In this document: one piece after another, positions 9,417 to 18,903 of the stretch
How positions within the stretch are numbered: position 1 is the stretch's first letter
How the letters are laid out: the number at the start of each line of letters is the position of its first letter
From: Phytohalomonas tamaricis
GTDB taxonomy: Bacteria; Pseudomonadota; Gammaproteobacteria; Pseudomonadales; Halomonadaceae
Length of the DNA stretch: 64,000 nt
Assembly: GCF_003012345.1 (NCBI RefSeq)
Contig: NZ_PVRV01000024.1
Span: forward strand, 558,001 to 622,000
Reading direction: 5' to 3'
The notes under the pieces: model-generated
What the model was told of the DNA's origin: nothing
The model's database searches: none
The model's input: the letters and a program-made list of their open reading frames with translations, nothing else
Program-made: the position numbers and the translations under genes

Positions 9417-10996
9417 ACAACATCCGTAGCCTGGCCAGTGGCCTTGTGTTAACCGTCTCACTGTTTGCCACACCGCTTTATGCTGACACGTTGAACATTG
9501 GCATCTACGGCGAGCCTTCTTCATTAGACGCCGCACGGGTCAACGGCGCCGTGTATGACAACGACGTGCTCGGCGATCTGTTCGAAGGGTTGGTCACGCT
9601 CGCGCCCGATGGCCGCTATCTGCCCGGCGTGGCGAGTGAATGGGCATCGTCTGAAGATGGTCTGAGCTGGACCTTCACCCTGCGCGACGACGCCAAGTGG
9701 TCCGACGGCCAACCGGTCGTCGCTGAAGACTTCGTGCTCGCCTTCCGTCGCGTGCTCAATCCTAAAAATGCTTCGGTCTACGCCAATCTGCTTTACCCGC
9801 TCAAGAATGCTGCCGCAATCAACAAGGGCGAGGCCGATCTCAGCACGCTTGGCGTAAGCGCCAAGGACGATCACACCCTGGTGCTGACGCTTGAAGGCAA
9901 CACACCCTACCTGCCAACCCTGATGGCGCACATCATCGCCGCGCCGGTGCCCAGCCATCTGGTCAAGCAGTACGGTAATGACTGGACCGAGCTCGACCAC
10001 ATCGTCACCAACGGCGCGTTTATGCCCAAGCGCTGGATCTCCCACGACCATATCGAGACCGTCAAGAACCCCTACTTCCATGATGCCGACAAGGTTACCC
10101 TCGACGGCGTCAACTACTACCTTACCGAGGATCTCAGCACCGGCCTGTCACGTTTTCGCGCCGGCGAACTCGATGTGATGCGCGACTTCGATGCCCAGCG
10201 CTATCCGTGGCTCAAGGATCATCTCGGTGACGCCGTCCATTTGCATAACCAGCTCGCGACCTATTACTACGCGCTCAACCAGCGCGAAGGCCATCCCACC
10301 GCGGATAAACGCGTGCGCGAGGCACTCAATCTGGCACTGCGTCGCGACGTGATCGTCGACAAGATACTGCAGGGTGCAGTTGCGCCTACCAACGCACTGG
10401 TTCCGACCGGCACCAGCCACTACGAGGCGCAGACCATGCCGGGGCTCGACACCACCGTCGAGGAACGCATGAAAAAGGCTCGCGAGCTCCTCAAGGAGGC
10501 CGGTTACGGTCCCGACCATCCGCTAACCCTCAAGCTGCGCTACAACACCCGCGATGATCATCGCCGCATCGCGGTCGCGGCAGCGGCAATGTGGAAGCCC
10601 CTTGGCATCAACATCGAGCAGGTCAATGCCGAGGCCAACGTTCATTATGCCGAGATGGCACGTGGCAACGATTTCGATATCGGCCGTGCCAGCTGGGTGG
10701 CCGACTTCGACGATGCCAGCAACTTCCTCGGTATTCTGCAGAGCGACAACGTCAAGAATTACGGCGGCTACCATAGCGAAGCATTCGATCGGCTAATGGC
10801 CGAGGCCAGCGCCGCCACCCATGATGGTCAGCGCCAGCAGCTGCTGGAACAGGCCGAACAACAGGCGTTGGGGGATTACGCCTTAGCACCGGTCTACTCC
10901 GATGCGGCGCGTAATCTGGTCAATCCCGGGCTCTCGGGCTGGGAAGACAATGCCATCAACCGGCACCTGTCACGCTGGGTGACGCTACTGCACTGA
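9413..10996 (+). CDS. oppA: Periplasmic oligopeptide-binding protein 3 (SBP family 5)
   Basis: 527 residues from ATG 9413, which overlaps the stop of the endopeptidase gene. This start gives a normal Sec signal (MNNIRSLASGLVLTVSLFA then TPLYADT). The frame is open further upstream but that part lies inside the endopeptidase gene. Family features: FTLRDDAKWSDGQPVVAEDF, RFRAGELDVMRDFD, YGPDHPLTLKLRYNT. It is close in sequence to paralogues 1 and 2. Coupling to a muropeptide-type endopeptidase makes murein peptides a plausible ligand for this copy (inference). Confidence 0.92.
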   Translation: MNNIRSLASGLVLTVSLFATPLYADTLNIGIYGEPSSLDAARVNGAVYDNDVLGDLFEGLVTLAPDGRYLPGVASEWASSEDGLSWTFTLRDDAKWSDGQPVVAEDFVLAFRRVLNPKNASVYANLLYPLKNAAAINKGEADLSTLGVSAKDDHTLVLTLEGNTPYLPTLMAHIIAAPVPSHLVKQYGNDWTELDHIVTNGAFMPKRWISHDHIETVKNPYFHDADKVTLDGVNYYLTEDLSTGLSRFRAGELDVMRDFDAQRYPWLKDHLGDAVHLHNQLATYYYALNQREGHPTADKRVREALNLALRRDVIVDKILQGAVAPTNALVPTGTSHYEAQTMPGLDTTVEERMKKARELLKEAGYGPDHPLTLKLRYNTRDDHRRIAVAAAAMWKPLGINIEQVNAEANVHYAEMARGNDFDIGRASWVADFDDASNFLGILQSDNVKNYGGYHSEAFDRLMAEASAATHDGQRQQLLEQAEQQALGDYALAPVYSDAARNLVNPGLSGWEDNAINRHLSRWVTLLH

Positions 10997-11036
10997 TCTG
11001 AGTTGTTTTATCGGTACGTCTATAACAACAATACCG

Positions 11037-11060
11037 GCGCCAGGCCCCTTCCCCTGGCGC
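11037..11060 (+). terminator. Intercistronic stem-loop between oppA 3 and oppA 4
   Basis: GCGCCAGG and CCTGGCGC form a perfect 8-bp stem with an 8-nt C/T loop. No T-run follows, so it is more likely an RNA-stability or partial attenuation element than a full terminator. Confidence 0.55.
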
Positions 11061-11080
11061 TCAGGCAAGGAAAACCAACG

Positions 11081-12667
11081 ATGAAATTGAATCGTCTATT
11101 CAGCAGTACCCTTTTATCGCTTGCCCTTGGCGCGACCATGTTAAGCACTGCCCAGGCCGCCACGCTCAGGATCAATAATGCCGCCGAGCCCGGCTCTCTC
11201 GATCCTCACAAGGGAAGAAACATGTGGGACTCGCGCATCCAGCGCGAACTGTTCGATCGTCTGGTGGACTACGGTCCCGATGGCCGTCTGGTGCCCGGAT
11301 TGGCCTCCTCGTGGGATATCTCGGAAGATGGCATGACCTACACCTTCCATCTGCGCGATGCCCAGTGGTCGGACGGCACGCCGATCACTGCCCATGACGC
11401 CGCCTTCTCGCTGCATCGCCTGCTGCGCCCCGAGATCGCTAACCAGAACGCCAATCTCTACTACGCCATCGTCAATGCCCCGGCAGTCAATGCTGGCCGA
11501 GCTGCACCCGAGACGCTCGGCGTGCATGTGCTCGACGACAGGACACTCGAAATTACGTTGAACCAGCCAACGGCTTACTTTCTCCAGTCAATGGCAATGT
11601 CCGAGGCCGCACCGCTCCCCGAACATTATCTCAAGGCGCAGGGTGACAATTGGATCAAGCCCGACCAGACCGTGGTTAGCGGTCCGTTCCGGCTGACACA
11701 ATGGCAACCACAAGCCCAGGTCGTGCTGGAGAAGAACCCGCGCTTCTATGATGCAGACGCAGTCAAACTCGATGAGGTCATCTTCTACCCCATCGATGAC
11801 GATAACGGTGCCCTCAATCGGTTTCGTGCCGGCAGTATCGATATCTCCTACTCAGGTGTCGCCTCGGCCCGCTATGAGTGGGTCAAGGAGAACCTGCCCG
11901 ATGCGTTGAGAAGCGGTCCGCTGGTAGGCGAATATTTCTACATGTTCAGTCTGCGCGACGGTACGCCACTGGCCGACAAGCGGATTCGCGAGGCGCTCAA
12001 CCTGGCCACCCGCCGTGAAGTCATCACGGAACAGATTCTCGGCATGGGCCAGCAGCCGTCCTACTGGCTGGTCCCGCGTGTCACCAGCGGCGGTGCCAAG
12101 GGCAAGATGGCCTTCGCCGATGAGGATATGACCGCCCGCATGACACGCGCCCGCCAGCTGATGAAGGACGCCGGCTACGGTCCGGGCAACCCGTTGACCC
12201 TGACGCTGCGTTACAACACCAGCGAGGATCACAAGAAGATTGCCGTCGCGCTGGCTGCGATGTGGAAACCGTTGGGCGTCAACGTCCAAATGCTCAACTC
12301 TGAAGCGGCGGTTCACTACGCTGCTATCGATCAAGGCGATTTTGAAATCGCCCGCTATGGCATGATCGCGACCGTCAACGACCCCTTCGATTTTCTCGGT
12401 GCCTATACCACGGACGGTTCTGCAGGCAATAGTACCGGCTACCATAACGCCGACTATGACGCACTGATCGAACGCAGCACGCATGAGCTCGACCCCGACA
12501 AGCGCGCCGCGCTCATAACTCAGGCACAGCAACTGTTACTTGACGACTATGCCCTGCTTCCCCTTTACGATTACGTCACGAACTATTTGGTTTCGCCCAA
12601 GGTAAAGGGCTGGCAGAGCACGCCCATGGACGTTCACCCCCTTCGCTATATCAGTATCGAGGAGTAA
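11081..12667 (+). CDS. oppA: Periplasmic oligopeptide-binding protein 4 (SBP family 5)
   Basis: 528 residues. The start at 11081 has AAGGA eight to twelve bases upstream and opens a clear signal (MKLNRLFSSTLLSLALGATM ending STAQAA). An earlier in-frame ATG would add 26 residues through the intercistronic hairpin and is rejected. It is the most divergent of the four: LDPHKGRNMWDSRIQREL near the mature N-terminus resembles MppA/OppA proteins. The FHLRDAQWSDGTPITAHDA and YGPGNPLTLTLRYNT blocks are kept. It lies only 41 bp before oppB with no hairpin between, so it is the binding protein most directly tied to the permease. Confidence 0.92.
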   Translation: MKLNRLFSSTLLSLALGATMLSTAQAATLRINNAAEPGSLDPHKGRNMWDSRIQRELFDRLVDYGPDGRLVPGLASSWDISEDGMTYTFHLRDAQWSDGTPITAHDAAFSLHRLLRPEIANQNANLYYAIVNAPAVNAGRAAPETLGVHVLDDRTLEITLNQPTAYFLQSMAMSEAAPLPEHYLKAQGDNWIKPDQTVVSGPFRLTQWQPQAQVVLEKNPRFYDADAVKLDEVIFYPIDDDNGALNRFRAGSIDISYSGVASARYEWVKENLPDALRSGPLVGEYFYMFSLRDGTPLADKRIREALNLATRREVITEQILGMGQQPSYWLVPRVTSGGAKGKMAFADEDMTARMTRARQLMKDAGYGPGNPLTLTLRYNTSEDHKKIAVALAAMWKPLGVNVQMLNSEAAVHYAAIDQGDFEIARYGMIATVNDPFDFLGAYTTDGSAGNSTGYHNADYDALIERSTHELDPDKRAALITQAQQLLLDDYALLPLYDYVTNYLVSPKVKGWQSTPMDVHPLRYISIEE

Positions 12668-12708
12668 CCCTTGCCCTACCGTCATTTTAAGCACCGAGGC
12701 AGCAGCAC

Positions 12709-13635
12709 ATGCTGAGCTATACGTTAAAGCGCCTTGCGCTGGCGATTCCGACCTTACTGATCGTCATCACCATCTCCTTTTTCCTGATGCGGGTCGCACC
12801 GGGCGGCCCGTTTGATGGCGAACGTCAACTACCGCCCGAGATCGAGGCCAACCTCAAGGCGGCCTACCATCTCGACGAACCGTTACCGATGCAGTACCTG
12901 CGCTACATGGGCAACCTGTTACAAGGCGATTTTGGCCCCTCGTTCAAGTACAAGGATTTCTCGGTAACCGAGCTGATTGTCCAAGGCTTTCCGGTCAGTC
13001 TGGAGCTGGGTTTCTGGGCGATTTTGCTGGCGCTGGCCATTGGCTTGCCGCTGGGGGTGATCGCGGCACTTAAGCGCAATTCCAGTATCGATTATCTGGT
13101 CATGAGCATCGCCCTGGGCGGGATCGCCGTGCCCAACTTCGTCATTGCACCGCTGCTCGCCCTGGTATTTGGCGTGCTGCTTGCCTGGCTGCCGGCCGGT
13201 GGCTGGAACGGCGGGGCCTGGCAGAACATGCTGCTGCCGGTCATTGCGCTATCCATCCAGCAAATTGCCTACATCGCCAGAATGATGCGCGCATCGATGA
13301 TTGAAATTCTCAGCAGCCACTTCATCCGCACCGCACGTGCCAAAGGGCTTTCCGAAAGTGAAGTCATCTGGCGGCATGCGATGCGCCCGGCGATGCTGCC
13401 GGTAGTGTCCTACCTGGGTCCGGCGATTGCCGGCATCATCACCGGCTCGGTCGTCATTGAACAGATTTTCGGCATCCCGGGGATTGGACGCTACTTCGTT
13501 CAGGGTGCCCTGAATCGTGACTACACGCTGGTCATGGGCACGGTCGTGTTCTATGGCGCCTTGATTGTGCTGCTGAACCTGATTGTCGACCTGCTCTACT
13601 CCGTACTTGATCCACAAATTCGCTATGACGACTGA
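12709..13635 (+). CDS. oppB: Oligopeptide ABC transporter permease OppB
   Basis: An inner-membrane channel subunit of 308 residues (E. coli OppB is 306). It has the OppB N-terminal LAPG-type signature (MRVAPGGPFDGERQLPPE) and six hydrophobic segments. The cytoplasmic EAA loop, which docks on the ATPase, reads FIRTARAKGLSESEVIWRHA. The last residues YSVLDPQIRY are typical. It overlaps nothing and is followed after 9 bp by oppC. Confidence 0.95.
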   Translation: MLSYTLKRLALAIPTLLIVITISFFLMRVAPGGPFDGERQLPPEIEANLKAAYHLDEPLPMQYLRYMGNLLQGDFGPSFKYKDFSVTELIVQGFPVSLELGFWAILLALAIGLPLGVIAALKRNSSIDYLVMSIALGGIAVPNFVIAPLLALVFGVLLAWLPAGGWNGGAWQNMLLPVIALSIQQIAYIARMMRASMIEILSSHFIRTARAKGLSESEVIWRHAMRPAMLPVVSYLGPAIAGIITGSVVIEQIFGIPGIGRYFVQGALNRDYTLVMGTVVFYGALIVLLNLIVDLLYSVLDPQIRYDD

Positions 13636-13644
13636 CAGGCTGCC

Positions 13645-14586
13645 ATGACTACTGACACTACACCTTACAGCAGCGACGAGCGGTCAACGGGCCTCCCCGC
13701 AGGCGGGCCCAATCCTCCCGCTGCCCCTGATGTCAAACCCGGCGATAGCCTGGGCCGCGAGGCCTGGCGCCGGCTAAAACAGAACAAGGCAGCGATGGCC
13801 AGCCTCGTCATTCTGATCGTGATGGCCATTATCTGTGTCGCCGGCCCCTGGTTCATGCCCTGGGATCTCGACGAAGTCGACTGGGAAGCCTTCATGGCTG
13901 AACCATCGCTCTCCAGCGGCCATCTGCTGGGCACCGACGCCAACGGCCGCGACCTGTTGACCCGCACGCTCTATGGCGGGCGCGTATCGCTGTCGGTGGC
14001 GCTGGTTGCCACCGTTGTTTCACTGGTCATCGGCGTGCTTTACGGCGCAATTTCCGGCTACGTCGGTGGACGCGTCGATAACGCCATGATGCGCTTCGTC
14101 GACATCATGTATTCGCTGCCGTTCATGTTTCTGGTCATTCTTTTGATGGTCGTGTTCGGGCGTAACATCTTTCTGATCTACGCTGCAATCGGCGCAGTAG
14201 AGTGGCTCGACATGGCACGTATCGTCCGTGGTCAGACCCTGGGCCTGAAGCGGCGTGAATTCATCGAGGCCGCGCACGCCCTGGGCGTCAAGGGCAGCAC
14301 CATCGTCACTCGCCATCTGATTCCCAACGCGCTTGGCCCCGTCATTGTCTACGTCACGCTGACCGTGCCCAAGGTCATCCTGCTTGAAAGCTTTCTGTCA
14401 TTTCTGGGGCTCGGTGTGCAGGAACCGCTGACCAGCTGGGGCGTGCTGATCTCGGAAGGCAAGGACATGATGGAGACTGCGCCGTGGATGCTGCTAGTGC
14501 CGTCGCTGTTCCTCGCGGTAACGCTGTTCTGTCTCAACTTCCTCGGCGACGGGCTGCGCGATGCCCTCGATCCGAAAACACGCTAA
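13645..14586 (+). CDS. oppC: Oligopeptide ABC transporter permease OppC
   Basis: The second channel subunit, 313 residues. A ~35-residue Pro/Gly-rich cytoplasmic lead precedes the conserved AWRRLKQNKAAMASLVIL. GTDANGRDLLTRTLYGGRVSL in the periplasmic loop and an EAA loop FIEAAHALGVKGSTIVTRHL are diagnostic. The tail GDGLRDALDPKTR is the family ending. It is followed after 12 bp by the ATPase. Confidence 0.95.
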   Translation: MTTDTTPYSSDERSTGLPAGGPNPPAAPDVKPGDSLGREAWRRLKQNKAAMASLVILIVMAIICVAGPWFMPWDLDEVDWEAFMAEPSLSSGHLLGTDANGRDLLTRTLYGGRVSLSVALVATVVSLVIGVLYGAISGYVGGRVDNAMMRFVDIMYSLPFMFLVILLMVVFGRNIFLIYAAIGAVEWLDMARIVRGQTLGLKRREFIEAAHALGVKGSTIVTRHLIPNALGPVIVYVTLTVPKVILLESFLSFLGLGVQEPLTSWGVLISEGKDMMETAPWMLLVPSLFLAVTLFCLNFLGDGLRDALDPKTR

Positions 14587-14598
14587 GGAGCCTGAGCA

Positions 14599-16206
14599 AT
14601 GAGCAAGGCGTTACTCGAAATCGACAACCTCTGCGTTGATTTTCAGGTGCCCTCCGGCACGGTGTCGGCGGTCAGGGGGGTCAGTTTCACTATTCATGAA
14701 GGCGAGACGCTGGCGCTGGTCGGTGAATCGGGCTCGGGCAAGTCAGTCACCTCGACCGCGACGATGCGTTTGCTGCCGGAACTGGCCAAGGTCACAGGCG
14801 CCATCCGCTTCGACGGCGAGGATCTGCTCAAGGTCACGCCCAAGCGGATGCGGCGCATCCGTGGCAACGATATCTCAATGATCTTCCAGGAGCCGATGAC
14901 CTCGCTAAACCCGCTCCACCGGATTGGTCGGCAGATCGCCGAAGTGCTGGGCAAGCATCGCGGCCTGAAAGGGAGTGCCGCGCGCAGCAAGGTGATCGAG
15001 CTGTTGAATCAGGTCGGCATCCCTGAGCCTGAGCGGCGCATCGACAGCTACCCGCACGAGCTTTCCGGTGGCCAGCGCCAGCGGGTAATGATCGCCATCG
15101 CGCTGGCCTGCGAGCCCAAGCTTTTAATTGCCGATGAACCGACTACCGCGCTCGACGTTACCGTTCAGGCACAGATTCTTGAACTCCTGAAGGATCTGCA
15201 GCAGCGCTATGGCATGGCGATTCTGTTCATCACCCACGACCTGACGCTGGTCAAGCATTTCGCCGACCGCGTCTGCGTGATGCGCTACGGCGAAGTTGTC
15301 GAAACCGGTGAAACGCAGGCGCTGTTCACGTCGCCTCAGCACGACTACACCAAGATGCTGATTGACGCCGAGCCGCAAGGCACCAAGGCAATGGGTGACG
15401 CGAACGCGCCTGTACTGCTCGAAGCCAGGGACGTTCACGTCCGTTTTGCCCTCAAGAAACGGCTATTTGGCAAGAGCGAGTACTTCGAGGCGGTGCGCGG
15501 TATCGACCTGACCGTACGACGCGGCCAGACCATCGGCATCGTCGGTGAATCGGGCTCAGGCAAATCGACCTTTGGCCGCGCCCTGCTGCGTCTGCTCGAC
15601 AGCTCCGGCGATATCACGTTTGAGCAGGTCGATATCACCCAACTCGACAAGAATGGCATGCGTCCGCTGCGCTCAAAAATGCAGGTCGTGTTCCAGGACC
15701 CGTTCGGCTCGCTGTCGCCGCGCCTGACCGTTGGCGAGATCATTAGTGAAGGATTGAAAGTCCATCATCCGGAGTTCACCCGGCGCGACCGTGATGCCCG
15801 CGTCGCCGAGGCGCTTGCAGAAGTCTCTCTCGATCCCGCCATGCGCAATCGCTATCCGCATGAATTTTCCGGTGGCCAGCGCCAGCGCATCGCGATTGCC
15901 CGCGCCCTGGTATTGAAACCCGAGTTCTTGCTGCTCGATGAGCCGACCTCGGCGCTTGACCGCTCGGTACAGGTCACGGTCATCGAACTGCTGCGCAATC
16001 TGCAGCGCAAGTATGATCTCACCTACCTGTTCATCAGCCACGATCTATCCGTGGTGCGCGCCCTGGCCGATACCGTGCTGGTCATGAAGGAAGGCCAGGT
16101 AGTCGAGCGCGGCATCGCCGCGGAGATATTTGCTGCCCCCAAGGAACCTTATACCCGAGCATTGATGAAGGCTGCGTTTTTGACCAGTCCTGTAAGTGCA
16201 GCATGA
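14599..16206 (+). CDS. Fused OppD-OppF peptide-transport ATPase
   Basis: One 535-residue protein carries both ATPase halves that power the importer; in E. coli opp they are separate OppD and OppF, while the single-chain form is known from YejF. First half: Walker A GESGSGKS at 42-49, signature LSGGQRQ at 155-161, Walker B Asp179-Glu180. Second half: Walker A 316-323, signature FSGGQRQ at 423-429, Walker B Asp447-Glu448. Each half ends in the peptide-importer C-terminal extension. The permeases are OppBC-like, not YejBE-like, so this is an Opp transporter with a YejF-style fused ATPase. All ATP-site residues checked are intact. Confidence 0.95.
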   Translation: MSKALLEIDNLCVDFQVPSGTVSAVRGVSFTIHEGETLALVGESGSGKSVTSTATMRLLPELAKVTGAIRFDGEDLLKVTPKRMRRIRGNDISMIFQEPMTSLNPLHRIGRQIAEVLGKHRGLKGSAARSKVIELLNQVGIPEPERRIDSYPHELSGGQRQRVMIAIALACEPKLLIADEPTTALDVTVQAQILELLKDLQQRYGMAILFITHDLTLVKHFADRVCVMRYGEVVETGETQALFTSPQHDYTKMLIDAEPQGTKAMGDANAPVLLEARDVHVRFALKKRLFGKSEYFEAVRGIDLTVRRGQTIGIVGESGSGKSTFGRALLRLLDSSGDITFEQVDITQLDKNGMRPLRSKMQVVFQDPFGSLSPRLTVGEIISEGLKVHHPEFTRRDRDARVAEALAEVSLDPAMRNRYPHEFSGGQRQRIAIARALVLKPEFLLLDEPTSALDRSVQVTVIELLRNLQRKYDLTYLFISHDLSVVRALADTVLVMKEGQVVERGIAAEIFAAPKEPYTRALMKAAFLTSPVSAA

Positions 16207-16275
16207 CGTTTGCTTTAAGAGTGTTGATTTAAAAAGTGTTTAACTGAACCAACCGCGATCAAGAGACATAACAAT

Positions 16276-18186
16276 ATGAATAACGAGTTAATTCGCGTGT
16301 CCCGTTTCCGGCCGGGGCTCTCACGGACCGGCTTACTGCTCGGACTCATGCTTTCTGGCGTGCAGTTCGGGCTCTCATCTCATGCACTTGCTGAGGTGCA
16401 GACCAGTGGCGAAAAAGTCGCTCCAAACTGGCAGCTAGCCGATCTTTACGCCACGCCTGAGGCTTGGCAGCAGGCCTACAAACAGATCAATCAGCGCATT
16501 GCCGAACTTGATCGCTTCAAGGGTAAATTGACGGATAGCCCCGAAGCCTTGGCAGAAGCGCTAACCTCAATCAAGACAGTCGAAAAGGATGCCGTCCGGC
16601 TCAGTACCTATGCCAGTCTGCAGGCCGATGAAGATCTACGCGTTGCCAAGAATCAGGAGCGTGACAACAAGGCAACGCAGCTGATGGCACATTACGGTGC
16701 AGCCATCGGTTATGTGCGACCGGAACTGATCCACATGGATCAGGATACGCTGGCCAAGTGGGCGGATCGCCCCGTGCTGGCTGTGCATAAACGGTTTCTT
16801 GAAGACGTTATACGCGCCGCGCCGCACACGCTCCCCGCTGAAACTGAATCGGCCCTCGCCGCACTATCGCCGGTAACCACTACCGGTACGACATATTCCC
16901 TGCTGGCCAATTCGGATATCGCCTGGCCGACAATTGAGATCGACGGCAAGAAAGAAACGCTGAGTCAGTCAGGCTATGCCAAGTGGCGTAACTCACCGGA
17001 CCGAGAGCTTCGGAAAACGGTCTTCGATATCTTCTGGCCCACCTGGAAACAGTACGAAACCACGTTTGGCTCGTTACTCGGCAATGAAGTTCAAAGTCAT
17101 GTGATCGAAGCACGCCTGCGTCACTATGACAGTGCGCTGGCGTCTGCCTTAGCGGCAAATGATATTCCTACCAGCGTCTATCATCAGCTTATCGAATCCA
17201 CCAATCGTCACCTGCCTGAGCTGCACCGTTATCTGAAACTGCGTCAGCGTATGCTGGGCGTCGATCATCTGCACTATTACGATATCTACCCGCCACTGGT
17301 AAAAAGCGACCGCACGTTTTCTATCGAAGAGGCTCGTACGCTGACGCGAACCGCCACTCAGCCGTTAGGCCACCATTATTCCCAACTGCTCGACAAGGCC
17401 ACGAACTCACCGTGGACCAGCGTCTATCCCAGTGAAGGCAAGCGTTCAGGCGCGTACATGAGCGGCTCGGCCTATGACGTTCATCCCTATGTGCTGCTGA
17501 ACTATAACGGCGATTACGATGATGTCTCCACCTATGCCCATGAATGGGGACATGGCATTCATTCCATGCTGGCTAGCGAATCTCAGCCGTATGAAACCGC
17601 CGATTATTCCATTTTCACTGCAGAAGTGGCTTCAACAACCAATGAGGATCTTTTGATCGACTACATGCTAAAACATGCCAAAAATGATCAAGAGAAGCTG
17701 TTCTATATTGGTCAGGCGCTTGAGTCGATTCGTGGCACCTTCTTTCGACAGACGCAATTCGCCGAGTTCGAGCTTGCCATTCATGAAGCAGCCGAAAAGG
17801 GTACACCCCTTTCAGGTGAGCGCATGACCCAACTATATGGCGATATTCTCAAGAAATATTACGGCGTCGATCAGGGCATTACCGATATCGATCCCAGCTA
17901 TTTCATTGAGTGGGCCTATATTCCTCATTTCTATTACAACTTTTATGTTTATCAGTATGCGACATCGATTACGGCAGCCCATTATTTTGCCGACCATGTA
18001 ATCCATGGTGGAGAGCAGGCGAGAGACAATTATCTTAATGTGCTTTCGCAAGGAGGAGCGGAGAGTGGCTATGACCTGTTGAAAAATGCCGGTGTCGATT
18101 TAGCCACAGCCAAACCTTACGATGATCTGATGGATCACATGAATGCACTCATGGATCAGGCTGAAGCGATTCTGGACAAGTCATGA
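16276..18186 (+). CDS. pepF: Secreted M3B oligoendopeptidase F
   Basis: A zinc peptidase that cuts short peptides. 636 residues; the catalytic motif HEWGH gives zinc ligands His422 and His426 and catalytic Glu423, with Glu450 (FTAEVAST) as the likely third ligand. Unlike the cytosolic PepF of Gram-positives it begins with a Sec-type signal (RTGLLLGLMLSGVQFGLSSH, then ALAE), so it should work in the periplasm. It lies 69 bp after the transporter ATPase in the same direction and ends the first half of the peptide block. A terminator follows. It would trim peptides before capture by the OppA paralogues (inference). Confidence 0.92.
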   Translation: MNNELIRVSRFRPGLSRTGLLLGLMLSGVQFGLSSHALAEVQTSGEKVAPNWQLADLYATPEAWQQAYKQINQRIAELDRFKGKLTDSPEALAEALTSIKTVEKDAVRLSTYASLQADEDLRVAKNQERDNKATQLMAHYGAAIGYVRPELIHMDQDTLAKWADRPVLAVHKRFLEDVIRAAPHTLPAETESALAALSPVTTTGTTYSLLANSDIAWPTIEIDGKKETLSQSGYAKWRNSPDRELRKTVFDIFWPTWKQYETTFGSLLGNEVQSHVIEARLRHYDSALASALAANDIPTSVYHQLIESTNRHLPELHRYLKLRQRMLGVDHLHYYDIYPPLVKSDRTFSIEEARTLTRTATQPLGHHYSQLLDKATNSPWTSVYPSEGKRSGAYMSGSAYDVHPYVLLNYNGDYDDVSTYAHEWGHGIHSMLASESQPYETADYSIFTAEVASTTNEDLLIDYMLKHAKNDQEKLFYIGQALESIRGTFFRQTQFAEFELAIHEAAEKGTPLSGERMTQLYGDILKKYYGVDQGITDIDPSYFIEWAYIPHFYYNFYVYQYATSITAAHYFADHVIHGGEQARDNYLNVLSQGGAESGYDLLKNAGVDLATAKPYDDLMDHMNALMDQAEAILDKS

Positions 18187-18227
18187 GAATATAACGTTCC
18201 AAACATTTCCTATGCTTCGCTCTCCAC

Positions 18228-18250
18228 TGCCGCCCTCGGGCGGCATTTTT
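18228..18250 (+). terminator. Rho-independent terminator after pepF
   Basis: TGCCGCC and GGCGGCA pair perfectly around CTCG and are followed by TTTTTAT. It lies 42 bp after the pepF stop and closes the opp-pepF unit. Confidence 0.85.
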
Positions 18251-18903
18251 ATCTCTGATGTATTTAAGTTTTCGTAGCGGCAAGATGTTTCGATAAGTAT
18301 TCCCGACGGCTCCTTTTTTATTTGTACACAAAATGTGCAAGCACTGTCTTGACTCTTTATTTTTGCACCCAAATGTATCGCCACCCAAAATCACCACGGC
18401 GGCTTGGCCTTCATGGCAATGAAATCCCACCCATAAACAACTTAAATTCGACACTCACGCGTATCTTTAAGATGCCAAACCTTCAAATAAGAATAACGAT
18501 CATTCATGCGGTATGAAAACCGTCAATGCTATAGACAATAAACTGTCTATTCAGCCTAACTTATCGTTATTTTTTTAGCTCTAAAAAATATAATAGATAA
18601 GTTTTTAATTCATTTAATTTCCAGACTATAAGAAACTAAATAGCACATCGATATCGCCATTCTAAATTTAAATAGATTTCTATTTTTCATTTAAAAAATG
18701 CATAGATTTATGACGACTTTTACTCACCATTGCTGCCGCCTCCCTTCATAGAAACAAAATCATTTGGCGTATTTAGAACGTACAACAAGTGGCATGTTTG
18801 TTGCTAAATAATAGTTGCTCGTCATGAAAAATCTTTTGGGCAATGTCTCGAATAGCCCGCGTGACGAAGATCATAAAAAAAGCGTTACAACAAAAGAGAC
18901 AAT
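18251..18903. other. AT-rich non-coding gap before tonB
   Basis: About 650 bp with no supportable gene. From ~18540 to ~18720 the DNA is markedly A/T-rich against GC-rich neighbours. It contains small A/T inverted repeats such as AAATAG-attt-CTATTT at 18670-18685. A sequence at 18489-18507 matches the 19-bp Fur consensus at roughly 11 positions but lies 400 bp from tonB. No clear -35/-10 pair was found close to the tonB start. Confidence 0.5.

Noticed and set aside
18489-18507. Fur box upstream of tonB
   Set aside because: Only about 11 of 19 matches and about 400 bp from the start codon; not enough to call a regulatory site.
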